DNA from: Hydrogenophilales bacterium
GTDB taxonomy: Bacteria; Pseudomonadota; Gammaproteobacteria; Burkholderiales; Thiobacteraceae
Assembly: GCA_016235775.1 (NCBI GenBank)
Contig: JACRIU010000137.1
Coordinates: 1 to 40,725, forward strand
Length of the DNA: 40,725 nucleotides
Direction of reading: 5' to 3'
Shown: piece after piece, positions 25,388 through 33,081 of the stretch
Position numbering within the stretch: the stretch's first letter is position 1
Layout: each line of letters opens with the position of its first letter
Notes under the pieces: generated by a model
Told to the model about the DNA's origin: nothing
What the model saw: only the letters and a program-made list of their open reading frames with translations
The model's database searches: none
Program-made: the position numbers and the translations under genes

Positions 25388-25747
25388 CTAAGCCGCCAGA
25401 ATTTCAAATTCCGTTGCCTTGGCAACCGGGCGTACGGTTTTGTTTTCCCGGTTGAGTTCCACAAATCCGTAACCTGCCAAAGTTTTCAGGGTTCGCGACA
25501 AATTGCTGGGCTTCCTCCCCGTCGCTTCGGCCAAGTCCTTTAGCGACTCAGGCTTCGTGTCCTGAATCACATGCAGCAGCGCGCGGTTTTCATCGCTCAA
25601 AACTTCAGCGACCGATTTGATGGAGGTAAACCATATCTTAGGTTCGCCGCGCTTGGGCTTATATTCGCCGCGCGCAATCGCCAAAGTCCGTTCCCGGATT
25701 TTCTCTTGCGGCATAATGCCAATCGCTACGGTTTTCATTGTTTTCAT
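25388..25747 (-). CDS. Helix-turn-helix antitoxin, TumA-like
   Basis: This 119-residue DNA-binding protein has a winged helix in its second half (LKDLAEATGRKPSNLSRTLK then GYGFVELNRENKTVRP), of the MarR-like HVO_A0114 type. Such proteins are found as antitoxin partners of TumE-type toxins. The start MKTMKTVAIGIMPQEKIRER may carry the toxin-binding part. Its ATG overlaps the stop of the upstream TumE-like gene by four bases, and a palindrome over the toxin start is a likely binding site. Assignment rests on fold-level resemblance plus context. Confidence 0.75.
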   Translation of the reverse strand: MKTMKTVAIGIMPQEKIRERTLAIARGEYKPKRGEPKIWFTSIKSVAEVLSDENRALLHVIQDTKPESLKDLAEATGRKPSNLSRTLKTLAGYGFVELNRENKTVRPVAKATEFEILAA

Positions 25748-26133
25748 CCTTTTCTATGCGCCTCAAGGGCGCGATCCACGTCCGAGAAAAAATCTTTCAA
25801 TAGCTGGTATGCGTCCACGAATTCATATGGCACACCCTTATCTCGTGCATGCCGGTGCTTGTGGTCGTATTCCACGCGCCAACCGGTATATTTCCCCTTC
25901 TTGGGGTGCTTCACCGCATGCGCGTTGTCGTACCCCATAATCCGATCACCGTAAGGCTCATGCAGCGACAGACTATATTTGATGCCATGCGGCCTACCCG
26001 TTGACGCTTCTTGCACCGCCGCTTCTATCTTTACCCAGTATCCGCCATCTTGGTCGATGATGTAGCCGTCCAAGTCGAGCAAGGCATCCAGGCCGGTATC
26101 TCTGGCGTCAGGGCTTGTCTTTTTGGTTATCAT
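25744..26133 (-). CDS. TumE family (DUF6516) toxin-like protein
   Basis: About 129 residues from the ATG at 26133. The sequence resembles the TumE/DUF6516 toxin family: an N-terminal strand pair LLDLDGYIIDQDGGYWVKIEA, then HGIKYSLSLHEPYGDRIMGYDN and the His-rich WRVEYDHKHRHARD, ending in a helix FVDAYQLLKDFFSDVDRAL. The toxin gene precedes the antitoxin gene with a four-base overlap. The Shine-Dalgarno is weak, and the reading frame upstream to 26331 has no better start. The action on the cell is unknown to me. Confidence 0.72.
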   Translation of the reverse strand: MITKKTSPDARDTGLDALLDLDGYIIDQDGGYWVKIEAAVQEASTGRPHGIKYSLSLHEPYGDRIMGYDNAHAVKHPKKGKYTGWRVEYDHKHRHARDKGVPYEFVDAYQLLKDFFSDVDRALEAHRKG

Positions 26134-26143
26134 CTGGTGATAA
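26127..26143. promoter_or_regulatory. Palindrome over the TumE-like start (possible operator)
   Basis: TTATCA, TCTGG, TGATAA: perfect 6-base arms that cover the start codon of the toxin gene. This fits autoregulation by the HTH antitoxin. No site of the same sequence was noticed elsewhere nearby. Confidence 0.45.
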
Positions 26144-26350
26144 GTATAGGCGGGGGCCAGATAGATTGGCAAGTTCTGTCTATTGAAGATGACTTGGTTG
26201 CTGCATAGACAGGAGATACGCTTGATTGAGTAAGGGGTGTCGACGGCGTATTCTGCTACCACTGAAATCAATAGCAAGAGGGGCGCCAATCGTGTCCAGG
26301 CTTGTCCTCTACTGCAACTGATAGAATTCAAGTAACGGGAGAATCAACGA

Positions 26351-27823
26351 ATGCGAACCGCCTTTCGAAACGCCACGCTTGCCGCCGCCCTTATCTTTGT
26401 GGCTTTCACCGCCCACGCCAAAACCGCCAGCGACATATACGAACAGGCCGCCAAGAGCACGGTCGTCGTGGAAAACATCAACGCCAAAGGAAAAGCGCAG
26501 AGTATGGGTAGCGGCGTCGTGTTTGCCGATGGGAATGTGGCGGCCAACGACCCTTATGCAGCGATTGTAGATAGGGGTAAGGGCGTTGCGTTCGGCGATG
26601 GGAATGTGGTGACCAACTGCCACGTTATCAAAGGCGCCAACAAGCTCAAGGTGCGCATCGGAGTCAAGGAGCACGCCGCCACCCTGCGCTATTCCGATTG
26701 GGATCGGGATGTATGTTCCCTCAGTGTCGCGGGCCTCACCGCCCCGGCAGTCGCGGTCGGCAACACCAAAACACTCAAAGTCGGCGCCAAGGTCTATGCC
26801 ATCGGCGCACCCAAGGGTCTCGAACTCACGCTCTCGGACGGTATCGTCTCCAGCCTGCGTGAAGTCGAAGGCGGCCGCTACATCCAGACCACCGCCGCCA
26901 TCTCGCCCGGCTCCAGCGGTGGCGGATTATTCGATGAGAACGGCGCGCTGGTAGGGCTCACCACTTTTTATCTCTCCGAGGGGCAAAACCTCAATTTCGC
27001 CGTTCCCGTCGAATGGGTGAAAGAACTGCCCAAACGCAGCACCAAGGCAGCGGCAGTCACAACTGTCCAACCGGTCACGGAGTGGCTGAACAAAGCCATT
27101 GAACTGCAAAGCCGCAAGGCTTGGCCAGCTTTGCTCGAACACAGCCGCCGCTGGACGAAGGCGCGGCCTGGCAGCGGCACGGCGTGGTACAGCTTGGGCA
27201 TCGCCTACGATAAGGCCGGTCAGACCGCCAAGGCCATCGAGGCCTACCAGCAGGCCCTGCGCATCGATCCGGAAGATGCTGAGGCGTGGAACAACCTGGG
27301 CTACGCCTACGATATTGCTGGGCAGATCGCCAAGGCCATCGAAGCCTACCAGCAGGCCCTGCGCATCAATCCGGCATATGCCGCAGCATGGTATAACCTG
27401 GGCATCGCCTACGATAATGCTGGGCAGATCGCCAAGGCCATCGAAGCCTACCAGCAGGCCCTGCGCATCAATCCGGAAGATGCCAATGCGTGGAACAACC
27501 TGGGCGTCGCCTACGATAATGCTGGGCAGACCGCTAGGGCCATTGAGGCCTACCAGCAGGCCCTGCGTATCAATCCGGAAGATGCCAAGGCGTGGTACAA
27601 CCTGGGCATTGCCTACGACAAGGCCAGTCAGTCCGCCAAGGCCATCGAGGCCTACCAGCAGGCCCTGCGCATCAATCCAGAACATGCCAAGGCGTGGAAC
27701 AACCTGGGCATCTACTACGCACTGTCAGGGCAGCGTGGCAAGGTGATGGAGGTTTACAAGCAGCTCAAAACACTTGACCCTGTGCTCGCGGAACGCTTCT
27801 TTAACAAGGTCGTAATCCCCTGA
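26351..27823 (+). CDS. Exported trypsin-like serine protease with TPR repeats
   Basis: A signal peptide (MRTAFRNATLAAALIFVAFT, cut after AHA near residue 23) is followed by a trypsin-like domain. The catalytic triad is visible: His in VVTNCHVIKG, Asp in SDWDRDVCSL, Ser in SPGSSGGGLFDENG. From about residue 282 come six 34-residue TPR units (AWYNLGIAYDNAGQIAKAIE type); the first five are almost identical even in DNA, and the sixth has drifted. A 69-base imperfect tandem duplication just before the catalytic His (units near 26506 and 26575) inserts 23 residues. A GGGAGA Shine-Dalgarno is present. It is divergent from the toxin-antitoxin pair. The substrate is unknown. Confidence 0.9.
   Translation: MRTAFRNATLAAALIFVAFTAHAKTASDIYEQAAKSTVVVENINAKGKAQSMGSGVVFADGNVAANDPYAAIVDRGKGVAFGDGNVVTNCHVIKGANKLKVRIGVKEHAATLRYSDWDRDVCSLSVAGLTAPAVAVGNTKTLKVGAKVYAIGAPKGLELTLSDGIVSSLREVEGGRYIQTTAAISPGSSGGGLFDENGALVGLTTFYLSEGQNLNFAVPVEWVKELPKRSTKAAAVTTVQPVTEWLNKAIELQSRKAWPALLEHSRRWTKARPGSGTAWYSLGIAYDKAGQTAKAIEAYQQALRIDPEDAEAWNNLGYAYDIAGQIAKAIEAYQQALRINPAYAAAWYNLGIAYDNAGQIAKAIEAYQQALRINPEDANAWNNLGVAYDNAGQTARAIEAYQQALRINPEDAKAWYNLGIAYDKASQSAKAIEAYQQALRINPEHAKAWNNLGIYYALSGQRGKVMEVYKQLKTLDPVLAERFFNKVVIP
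27196..27722 (+). repeat. 102-bp tandem repeats encoding TPR units
   Basis: Five successive 102-base units share long identical stretches such as GCCTACCAGCAGGCCCTGCG at a fixed period, with a sixth, diverged unit after them. Such uniformity points to recent expansion or gene conversion, so copy number may vary between strains. Confidence 0.9.
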
Positions 27824-27924
27824 GGTTTTAACGCCCGCCGCGTAGCTCTTTCATCTTTGAAAAGGGTAGCGTGACAAAACCCCACAAAGGCGCACAACGG
27901 GGACGGGTTGCTCTTATTTGGCAG

Positions 27925-28011
27925 TAAATACACCCGCCCCCTTTTCCCTTGCAGGTTGACGGTAAAGAAATAGGTGCCGCCCGAACACCATGCACGGCGA
28001 TAGTCAGCCAT
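27925..28011 (-). pseudogene. REP-associated tyrosine transposase (RAYT) remnant
   Basis: The first 20 residues, MADYRRAWCSGGTYFFTVNL, match the N terminus of RAYT (TnpA_REP) transposases, which act on REP palindromes. After about residue 24 the frame continues with unrelated sequence and runs into the end of the TPR gene, and the catalytic His-x-His and Tyr parts are absent. A hairpin GCGCAAT...ATTGCGC at 28040-28064 lies just upstream of the start, where such genes often have their REP. It is a decayed stub. Confidence 0.75.
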
Positions 28012-28039
28012 GGGGCAGTATCACGACCATCGGCATTCG

Positions 28040-28064
28040 GCGCAATTTCCTTCGGGCATTGCGC
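28040..28064. repeat. REP-like hairpin upstream of the RAYT remnant
   Basis: GCGCAAT, then TTCCTTCGGGC, then ATTGCGC. The position just before a RAYT start suggests a remaining REP site of that transposase. Confidence 0.5.
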
Positions 28065-28090
28065 GGACTGACCCCATGGTGGCCGGAAGG

Positions 28091-28867
28091 TTAGGTTCGT
28101 TCATGAGAAGCGCGGAACTCTGCGGCGAACCTGCGACTTTCCCTCAGCTTTGGTGCAATGGGCCAAAGCTTGCGCACGGAGACTCCGTAGGGCTCGCGGA
28201 GGGCCTCTTGAACCTGGTACTCCGAAAGGGCAGCTAGATCGCTACAGACCTCAAGAGCCAGAGCACGCCCCGAGATAGATGGGCGACCGTCTGGCTCGTT
28301 CCACCAGTGCGCGGTGTCGAAGTTGCAGGGGCCGGTGGCGAACATCTGTTCGGAGTCGATAATCACGAACTCGTGTGCTGTTGTGAACAGCCTGCCTGGG
28401 GGCTCATTTCCACCAAAGACATACGCAGCGAACTCACTCTTTGGCCAGTCCAGCAGGTGCGCGATTTCAGACCCCATGAGGTCTTCGACAGTTCGAATCG
28501 GTCTATCCACCAAGAACTCGAGCGCGCAACCGAAGGAGTAAGGCGGAGGCAGATGCTCCATCAGGAACCAATGAGCGGCGTGGATCTCGCCGACGGGTAC
28601 TCCCAGTACTTGAGCACTGTGCTTGTCGACACGCATGAAGACGGAGCTCTGACACGACCAATTCATTGCCTGAGCAAGTCTGGCGAAAATGATTTCCCGG
28701 TAAGAGTAGAAAGCACCGGTGAGCTTGGTGAGCCAGCGATTGCCTTCTCTGTCGACTCCGAGCCAGAAGTTGCGCGATGGTGCGACTGGTGCGGTGAATC
28801 GCTCCCAACTCCAGCCCGTAGTCTCAACTACCGGCGGCAACTCGCTCATAAGAGGGAATGATGGCAT
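28091..28867 (-). CDS. HipA-like kinase-fold protein, uncertain
   Basis: A 258-residue protein without a confident family. The segments NRWLTKLTGAFYSYREIIFA and LGVPVGEIHAAHWFLMEHL, then HEFVIIDSEQMFATGPCNFD, resemble the ATP-binding lobe and the Asp-containing loop of HipA-like kinases from standalone accessory loci. I cannot point to a sure catalytic Asp/Asn pair. The start lies 11 bases after xseA on the same strand, so it may be co-transcribed. The usual HipB-like partner is not seen. Its place beside a RAYT stub and a toxin-antitoxin pair fits an accessory gene. Confidence 0.45.
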   Translation of the reverse strand: MPSFPLMSELPPVVETTGWSWERFTAPVAPSRNFWLGVDREGNRWLTKLTGAFYSYREIIFARLAQAMNWSCQSSVFMRVDKHSAQVLGVPVGEIHAAHWFLMEHLPPPYSFGCALEFLVDRPIRTVEDLMGSEIAHLLDWPKSEFAAYVFGGNEPPGRLFTTAHEFVIIDSEQMFATGPCNFDTAHWWNEPDGRPSISGRALALEVCSDLAALSEYQVQEALREPYGVSVRKLWPIAPKLRESRRFAAEFRASHERT

Positions 28868-28878
28868 AAGGTATGACC

Positions 28879-30222
28879 CTAACTAGATTTAGAAACCACT
28901 TTAGCCTTCGCCCCCCCCACCGCAAACGTCAACCCCACTTCGCTTCCGACTTGAAGCGCGCCACTATCCCGCACCACATTCCCCCGCGCATCCCGCGCAA
29001 TGCTGTAACCGCGCTCCAAGATCGCCTGGGGATTCAGGTGGTCGAGATTCCCCGCTAAGCGTGCGATCTCGCCTTGTGCGAAGGCCAGGCGATTTTGCAT
29101 GACCAAGCTCAGCCGGGTGGAGAGGTGCGCGCTGCGTTGGATGAGCGGGGCGACGTTGGGTCGTGCGCTATTGATGCGGTCGCTGAGTTGCCGCAGTTGC
29201 CAGCGTTGCGTGTCCAGGTTGTGTTGTAAGGCGCGATTCAGGCGCTGCGATAAATGGCCGAGTTGCGCGTGCTGGTGGCGGAGCCGTTCGCCAGGGTGGA
29301 TCAAGCGCTTCTGCAGATGATCCAGGTGCTGCATGCGGCTTTCGATCAGGCGCGTCAGGTTGCGCTCGATGCGCTGGGCCAGGGTGTCGAGTTTGGGAAC
29401 AAGGTCGGCGCGGTTGGGGCTGACCAGTTCGGCGGCGGCGGTGGGCGTGGGCGCGCGCTGGTCGGCGATGAAATCGGCGATGGTGAAATCGGTCTCGTGG
29501 CCGACGCCGCAGACGATGGGGATGGGGCTGGCATGGATGGCGCGGGCGACGATTTCTTCGTTGAATTCCCATAGATCCTCGATGCTGCCGCCGCCGCGAC
29601 ACAGGATTAGCACGTCGCATTCGGCGCGTTGCCCGGCGGTTTTGATCGCTTGGGAGATGTTGAGGCAGGCGCCACGCCCTTGCACCGGGGTGGGGTAGAG
29701 CACGATGGGAATCGACGGCATGCGGCGACGCAGCGTGCTGAGCACGTCGCGCAGCGCGGCGGCTTGCAAGGAGGTGATGATGCCGATCTGCTCCGGGAAT
29801 GCGGGCAGGGGCTTTTTGCGCGCGGCATCGAACAAGCCTTCGGCTTCGAGTTTGGCTTTGAGCTTGCCGAAGGCCTCGAACAGCGCGCCGAGTCCGCCCG
29901 GACGTATGTTCTCGATATTCAGTTGAAACTCGCCGCGCGCCTCGTATAGGGAGACCACGGCGCGCGCTTCGACTTGCATGCCTTCCTTCGGCGAGAAATC
30001 GAGGTATTGATTGCGATGTTTAAACATGACGCAGCGCACTTGCGCCTTGTCGTCTTTCAAGGAAAAGTACCAGTGGCCGGATGAATGTTTGGTGAGGTTG
30101 GAGATTTCGCCGCTCACCCACAGCGGCGGAAAACTGTTTTCGAGCAGCGCTTTTGCTCGGCGATTTAGCTCTGAAACCGGGATCGGCTGTTCGTCGACCC
30201 TAGTAAATAAGGGGTTTGGCAT
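28879..30222 (-). CDS. xseA: Exodeoxyribonuclease VII large subunit
   Basis: XseA and XseB degrade single-stranded DNA from both ends. The OB-fold N terminus reads PLWVSGEISNLTKHSSGHWY and SLKDDKAQVRCVMF. The catalytic domain has IGIITSLQAAALRDVLSTL, DVLILCRGGGSIEDLWEFN and GVGHETDFTIADFIADQRAPT, and a long helical C terminus follows. The ATG at 30222 (MPNPLFTRVDEQPIPVSELN) is preferred over one at 30246, as the family starts there; this gives 447 residues. The end shows the usual LERGYSI segment. Confidence 0.97.
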   Translation of the reverse strand: MPNPLFTRVDEQPIPVSELNRRAKALLENSFPPLWVSGEISNLTKHSSGHWYFSLKDDKAQVRCVMFKHRNQYLDFSPKEGMQVEARAVVSLYEARGEFQLNIENIRPGGLGALFEAFGKLKAKLEAEGLFDAARKKPLPAFPEQIGIITSLQAAALRDVLSTLRRRMPSIPIVLYPTPVQGRGACLNISQAIKTAGQRAECDVLILCRGGGSIEDLWEFNEEIVARAIHASPIPIVCGVGHETDFTIADFIADQRAPTPTAAAELVSPNRADLVPKLDTLAQRIERNLTRLIESRMQHLDHLQKRLIHPGERLRHQHAQLGHLSQRLNRALQHNLDTQRWQLRQLSDRINSARPNVAPLIQRSAHLSTRLSLVMQNRLAFAQGEIARLAGNLDHLNPQAILERGYSIARDARGNVVRDSGALQVGSEVGLTFAVGGAKAKVVSKSS

Positions 30223-30238
30223 GAGCAGATTGTAGCAG

Positions 30239-30436
30239 CTATCCACAATCCCCGAGAATTTTGCAGTTTTGTGTCAGGCAGATTGAAAATATGTGTCTTG
30301 AAATATTACACCATTGAATTTAAAAGAAAATGTTGCCGTGTAAAACTTGAGCGAAATATAAAACTTATTTGTGGTGGGGCATTTAACTGCAATGTGTACA
30401 GCTTATGCACAGACTTATCCACAAGGTATGTGGACA
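30239..30436. promoter_or_regulatory. Cluster of DnaA-box-like sites in an AT-rich gap
   Basis: TTATGCACA (30402-30410) and TTATCCACA (30415-30423) both match the DnaA box TTATNCACA exactly and lie 13 bases apart. CTATCCACA (30239-30247) is one base off, and TGTGGACAG (30428-30436) is a two-mismatch box on the other strand. The surroundings (30280-30510) are clearly AT-richer than the rest of the window. No dnaA, dnaN, parAB or gidA gene is nearby, so this is more likely a DnaA-binding control locus than the main origin. Confidence 0.4.
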
Positions 30437-30512
30437 GTCATAAAATTCTCTTTTGGGTGCATCGTTTAGCGTTCATTTGAAAAATATTTCTTCAATGAAC
30501 ATTTCTGTACGC

Positions 30513-30647
30513 TCATTTCAGATTGGTTTCGAGCTTAGTTGGAGGTGTAGTCATGCAGCCGCAAACAGCCGCCGAACAATCGCTTGCTTCATGACAAAAA
30601 GATAGTACAATGACATCCAGTTGTGAGCCTGCTTTGGGCTTTTTCAT
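30513..30647 (-). CDS. Tiny Cys-rich hypothetical peptide
   Basis: A 44-residue frame with an excellent Shine-Dalgarno (AAGGAGGAGA) six bases before the ATG. The peptide begins MKKPKAGSQLDVIVLSF and goes on CHEASDCSAAVCGCMTTPP: four Cys within 15 residues. I do not recognise a family. It could be a metal- or redox-responsive small protein or a modified-peptide precursor, but no modifying enzyme lies nearby. There is no signal peptide or membrane helix. A GC-rich hairpin lies in its presumed leader, and a possible antisense RNA covers its start. It is divergent from exbB. Confidence 0.5.
   Translation of the reverse strand: MKKPKAGSQLDVIVLSFCHEASDCSAAVCGCMTTPPTKLETNLK
30584..30611 (+). promoter_or_regulatory. 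Sigma-70-like promoter antisense to the Cys-rich orf
   Basis: -35 TTGCTT at 30584-30589, spacer 16, -10 TACAAT at 30606-30611. The predicted start point is about 30618. It faces exbB but is followed by a terminator at 30683-30717. Confidence 0.45.
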
Positions 30648-30717
30648 TGAGTCTCCTCCTTGGTAAGTATCTGCTCCGCTTCGCCCCGGGCTGCCATCCT
30701 CCCGGGGCATTTTTTTG
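30618..30717 (+). ncRNA. Candidate antisense small RNA with terminator
   Basis: From the predicted start point to the T run is about 100 bases. It contains a small stem (AGCC/GGGCT at 30627-30640), an open CU-rich stretch GTCTCCTCCTTGG that is the exact complement of the Shine-Dalgarno of the minus-strand Cys-rich orf, and a final hairpin GCCCCGGG...CCCGGGGC followed by seven T. It could block translation of that orf. Existence as an RNA is inferred. Confidence 0.4.
30683..30717 (+). terminator. Rho-independent terminator before exbB
   Basis: GCCCCGGG, loop of about 10, CCCGGGGC, then ATTTTTTT on the plus strand. It ends a transcript starting upstream, not that of xseA. Confidence 0.85.
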
Positions 30718-30802
30718 CCTGGCGCGCCGCGTGTTGTTTTGTTCCCTTGCTGAAAACGGGTGGGCGCGATAAAGTTACGCGAATTTTCCATGGAGAAGCC
30801 GC

Positions 30803-31408
30803 GTGCTAAGTATCATTGAAAAAGCGGGTTGGCCGATCTGGCCGTTGATTTTCGCGTCTATCCTCGCCCTGGGCATTATCGGCGAGCGATTCTGGTCCTT
30901 GCGTTCATCCCTCATTTCCCCCAAAGGTCTGTTGCAGTCGCTGCTGCAAGAGTTGCAAAGCAAGGGCGTGTCTCAGGAGATGCTGAATCGCTTGGTGCAA
31001 GGTTCGCCGCTCGGGCGCATTTTTGCCGCAGCGCTGCGCAACGTAAACACCTCGCGCGAGATCATGAAGGAAGCGGTGGAGGAAGAAGGCCGCGCCGTGG
31101 CGCATGAGTTGGAGCGCTTTTTGACGACGCTCGGCACGATCGCCACCGCAGCACCGCTGTGGGGTCTCTTTGGCACGGTATTGGGGATGGTGCATTTATT
31201 CGGCGCCTTGAGCCCGACCGGCAGCAATCCAGCCGAGTTGGCGCGCGGCATATCGGTGGCGCTCTACAATACCGGCATGGGCTTGTTTGTCGCGATTCTC
31301 GCGTTGATTACCTACCGCATGTTCCGCGCCAAAGTGGAATCGCTGATCGTGGATATGGAGCAACAGGCGATCAAGCTGGTTGAAGTGTTGCACGGCGAGC
31401 GAAAGTAG
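30803..31408 (+). CDS. exbB: ExbB/TolQ/MotA-type proton channel protein
   Basis: With ExbD it uses the proton gradient to drive TonB-type work at the outer membrane. The 201 residues have an N-terminal membrane helix (IWPLIFASILALGIIGERFW), a cytoplasmic domain, and two later helices. These carry the family block LTTLGTIATAAPLWGLFGTV and VALYNTGMGLFVAILALITY. It starts at GTG, with GGAGA well placed. It heads the exbB-exbD-lpxK-ycaR-kdsB cluster typical of betaproteobacteria. Confidence 0.93.
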   Translation: MLSIIEKAGWPIWPLIFASILALGIIGERFWSLRSSLISPKGLLQSLLQELQSKGVSQEMLNRLVQGSPLGRIFAAALRNVNTSREIMKEAVEEEGRAVAHELERFLTTLGTIATAAPLWGLFGTVLGMVHLFGALSPTGSNPAELARGISVALYNTGMGLFVAILALITYRMFRAKVESLIVDMEQQAIKLVEVLHGERK

Positions 31409-31417
31409 GCCCGCGGC

Positions 31418-31834
31418 ATGAATTTTCAACGCGGGCGCCAGCGCGAAGAGGTCGAGATCAATCTGATCCCGATGATCGATGTGTTGTTGGTGTTGCTGAT
31501 TTTTCTGATGGTGACGACCACCTTTTCCCAGTTCGCCGAGCTGCAAATCAATCTGCCGACCGCGCAAGCGGAAAAACCCGAACAAAAACCAGCCACCGTC
31601 AACGTCGCGGTGGATGCCGCCGGACGCTATGTGGTGAACGGCAAGCCTTTCGCCGGCAAAAATACGGAAGGCTTGTCGATCGAGTTAAAGCGGGCGGCGG
31701 GCGCCGCGGTCGATCCGGTGGTGATTATCAGCGCCGACGCCAATGCCACGCATCAAGCCGTGGTGAGCGTAATGGAAGCCTCGCGCCAAGCCGGTTTGTC
31801 GCGCATTACCTTCGCCACCCAAGCGCAGAAATAA
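31418..31834 (+). CDS. exbD: ExbD/TolR-type energy transducer
   Basis: Partner of ExbB. The 138-residue protein has a short cytoplasmic N terminus (VEINLIPMIDVLLVLLIFLM) in which the membrane helix carries the conserved Asp of PMIDV, needed for proton passage. The periplasmic domain ends SRQAGLSRITFATQ. It starts 10 bases after exbB. Confidence 0.95.
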   Translation: MNFQRGRQREEVEINLIPMIDVLLVLLIFLMVTTTFSQFAELQINLPTAQAEKPEQKPATVNVAVDAAGRYVVNGKPFAGKNTEGLSIELKRAAGAAVDPVVIISADANATHQAVVSVMEASRQAGLSRITFATQAQK

Positions 31835-31910
31835 AATAGGGGTAAGGAATGAACCGTTAAGGCGGTTTATCTCCCCATCACCCAATCGCCTAATCACACA
31901 ATTACGCTCA

Positions 31911-32912
31911 ATGATGACCTGGCTCGAACGTCAGTGGTACCGCTGGACGCCATGGCATGCGATTCTGCTGCCCTTGTCGCTGCTGTTCTGGGCGGCTTCC
32001 ACGCTGCGGCGCGCACTGTATCGGCTCGGCTGGTTGGCGAGCGTCAAGCTGCCGGCGCCGGTGATCGTGGTGGGGAATATCGCGGTCGGGGGAACGGGTA
32101 AAACCCCGCTGGTGATCGCCCTGATCGCCCTGCTGAAAGAACAAGGGTATCGGCCCGGCATCATCAGTCGCGGCTATCGCGGCAAGAGCACGCTGCCGCG
32201 CCCGGTGCGCAGCGACAGCGACCCGGCGGAAGTCGGCGATGAGCCGGTGCTGCTCGCGATGAAGGCTTCTTGTCCGGTATGGGTCGGTCAGAATCGGGTC
32301 GAGGCCGGGATGGCTTTGTTGGGCAGTCATCCGGAAGTGAATGTGGTCGTGAGCGACGACGGCTTGCAGCACTATCGCATGCAGCGCGATGTCGAAGTGG
32401 TCGTGATCGATGCCGATCGCTGGTTCGGCAATGGGCAATTGCTTCCCGCCGGTCCGCTGCGCGAGCCGCCGTTGCGCCTGAAGCAGGCCGACGTGGTGGT
32501 GATCAACGGCTGGCTACCGGGCGCTCCCTTGCAGCGGCGCGAATTCACCATGCAGCTGACCGGCGATCTGCTTTACAATTTGCGCAACCCCACGCTGCGT
32601 GCGCGGCCCGAGATATTCGCCGGGCAGACCGTGCATGCCGTGGCGGGGATCGGCCACCCGGAGCGTTTTTTCAAACATTTAAAGAAACTCGGCATGCGCT
32701 TTAGCGAGCATCCCTTCCCCGATCATCACGCTTTCACGCCGAGCGATTTACCGTTTCATGAATCCGACGTGATATTGATGACGGAAAAGGATGCGGTGAA
32801 ATGCGTCGATTTCGCCGGCGACAATGTGTGGGTGCTGCCGGTGGAAGCCACGCTCGATCCCGGTGTGGGCCTCGCCGTGATGGAAAAATTAAGGAGTAGC
32901 CATGGATCCTAA
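31911..32912 (+). CDS. lpxK: Tetraacyldisaccharide 4'-kinase
   Basis: LpxK phosphorylates the lipid A precursor at the inner membrane. The N terminus has a membrane-associated helix ([20 protein letters not shown]). The P-loop is [15 protein letters not shown], followed by [37 protein letters not shown] and LPAGPLREP. The 333 residues are normal. A half copy of a TCACCCAAT repeat precedes it at about 31877-31903. It overlaps ycaR by 11 bases. Confidence 0.97.
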   Translation: MMTWLERQWYRWTPWHAILLPLSLLFWAASTLRRALYRLGWLASVKLPAPVIVVGNIAVGGTGKTPLVIALIALLKEQGYRPGIISRGYRGKSTLPRPVRSDSDPAEVGDEPVLLAMKASCPVWVGQNRVEAGMALLGSHPEVNVVVSDDGLQHYRMQRDVEVVVIDADRWFGNGQLLPAGPLREPPLRLKQADVVVINGWLPGAPLQRREFTMQLTGDLLYNLRNPTLRARPEIFAGQTVHAVAGIGHPERFFKHLKKLGMRFSEHPFPDHHAFTPSDLPFHESDVILMTEKDAVKCVDFAGDNVWVLPVEATLDPGVGLAVMEKLRSSHGS

Positions 32913-33081
32913 GTTGCTGGAGATTTTAGTGTGCCCGCTGTGCAAAGGGCCGTTGGTGTATGTGAAAGATAAACAGGAGCTGGTATGCAAACCGGATCGG
33001 CTGGCGTATCCGATACGCGACGATATTCCGGTGATGCTGGAAGATGAGGCGCGCAAGCTGCCTGCCGAGGAAGATGTGTGA
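32902..33081 (+). CDS. ycaR: Trm112 family small zinc-ribbon-like protein
   Basis: A 59-residue protein in the Trm112/YcaR family, which act as small partner proteins of methyltransferases. It begins [20 protein letters not shown] and includes [20 protein letters not shown]. One Cys pair (CPLC) and a later Cys are seen; the second pair is incomplete, as usual in bacterial members. AAGGAG precedes the start within lpxK. The lpxK-ycaR-kdsB order is conserved widely in proteobacteria. Confidence 0.93.
   Translation: MDPKLLEILVCPLCKGPLVYVKDKQELVCKPDRLAYPIRDDIPVMLEDEARKLPAEEDV

Noticed and set aside
27196-27722. CRISPR or satellite repeat
   Set aside because: The 102-base period equals 34 residues and every unit is a TPR, so it is a protein repeat.
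27754-27924. Continuation of the RAYT remnant as a real small gene
   Set aside because: After about 24 codons the frame has no family features and overlaps the end of the TPR gene.
30239-30436. Main chromosome origin
   Set aside because: None of the usual neighbours (dnaA, dnaN, gyrB, rpmH, parAB, mnmG) is present; reported only as a DnaA-box cluster.
30271-30480. 69-residue plus-strand frame in the AT-rich gap
   Set aside because: No Shine-Dalgarno, no recognisable features, and it overlaps the DnaA-box-like sites.
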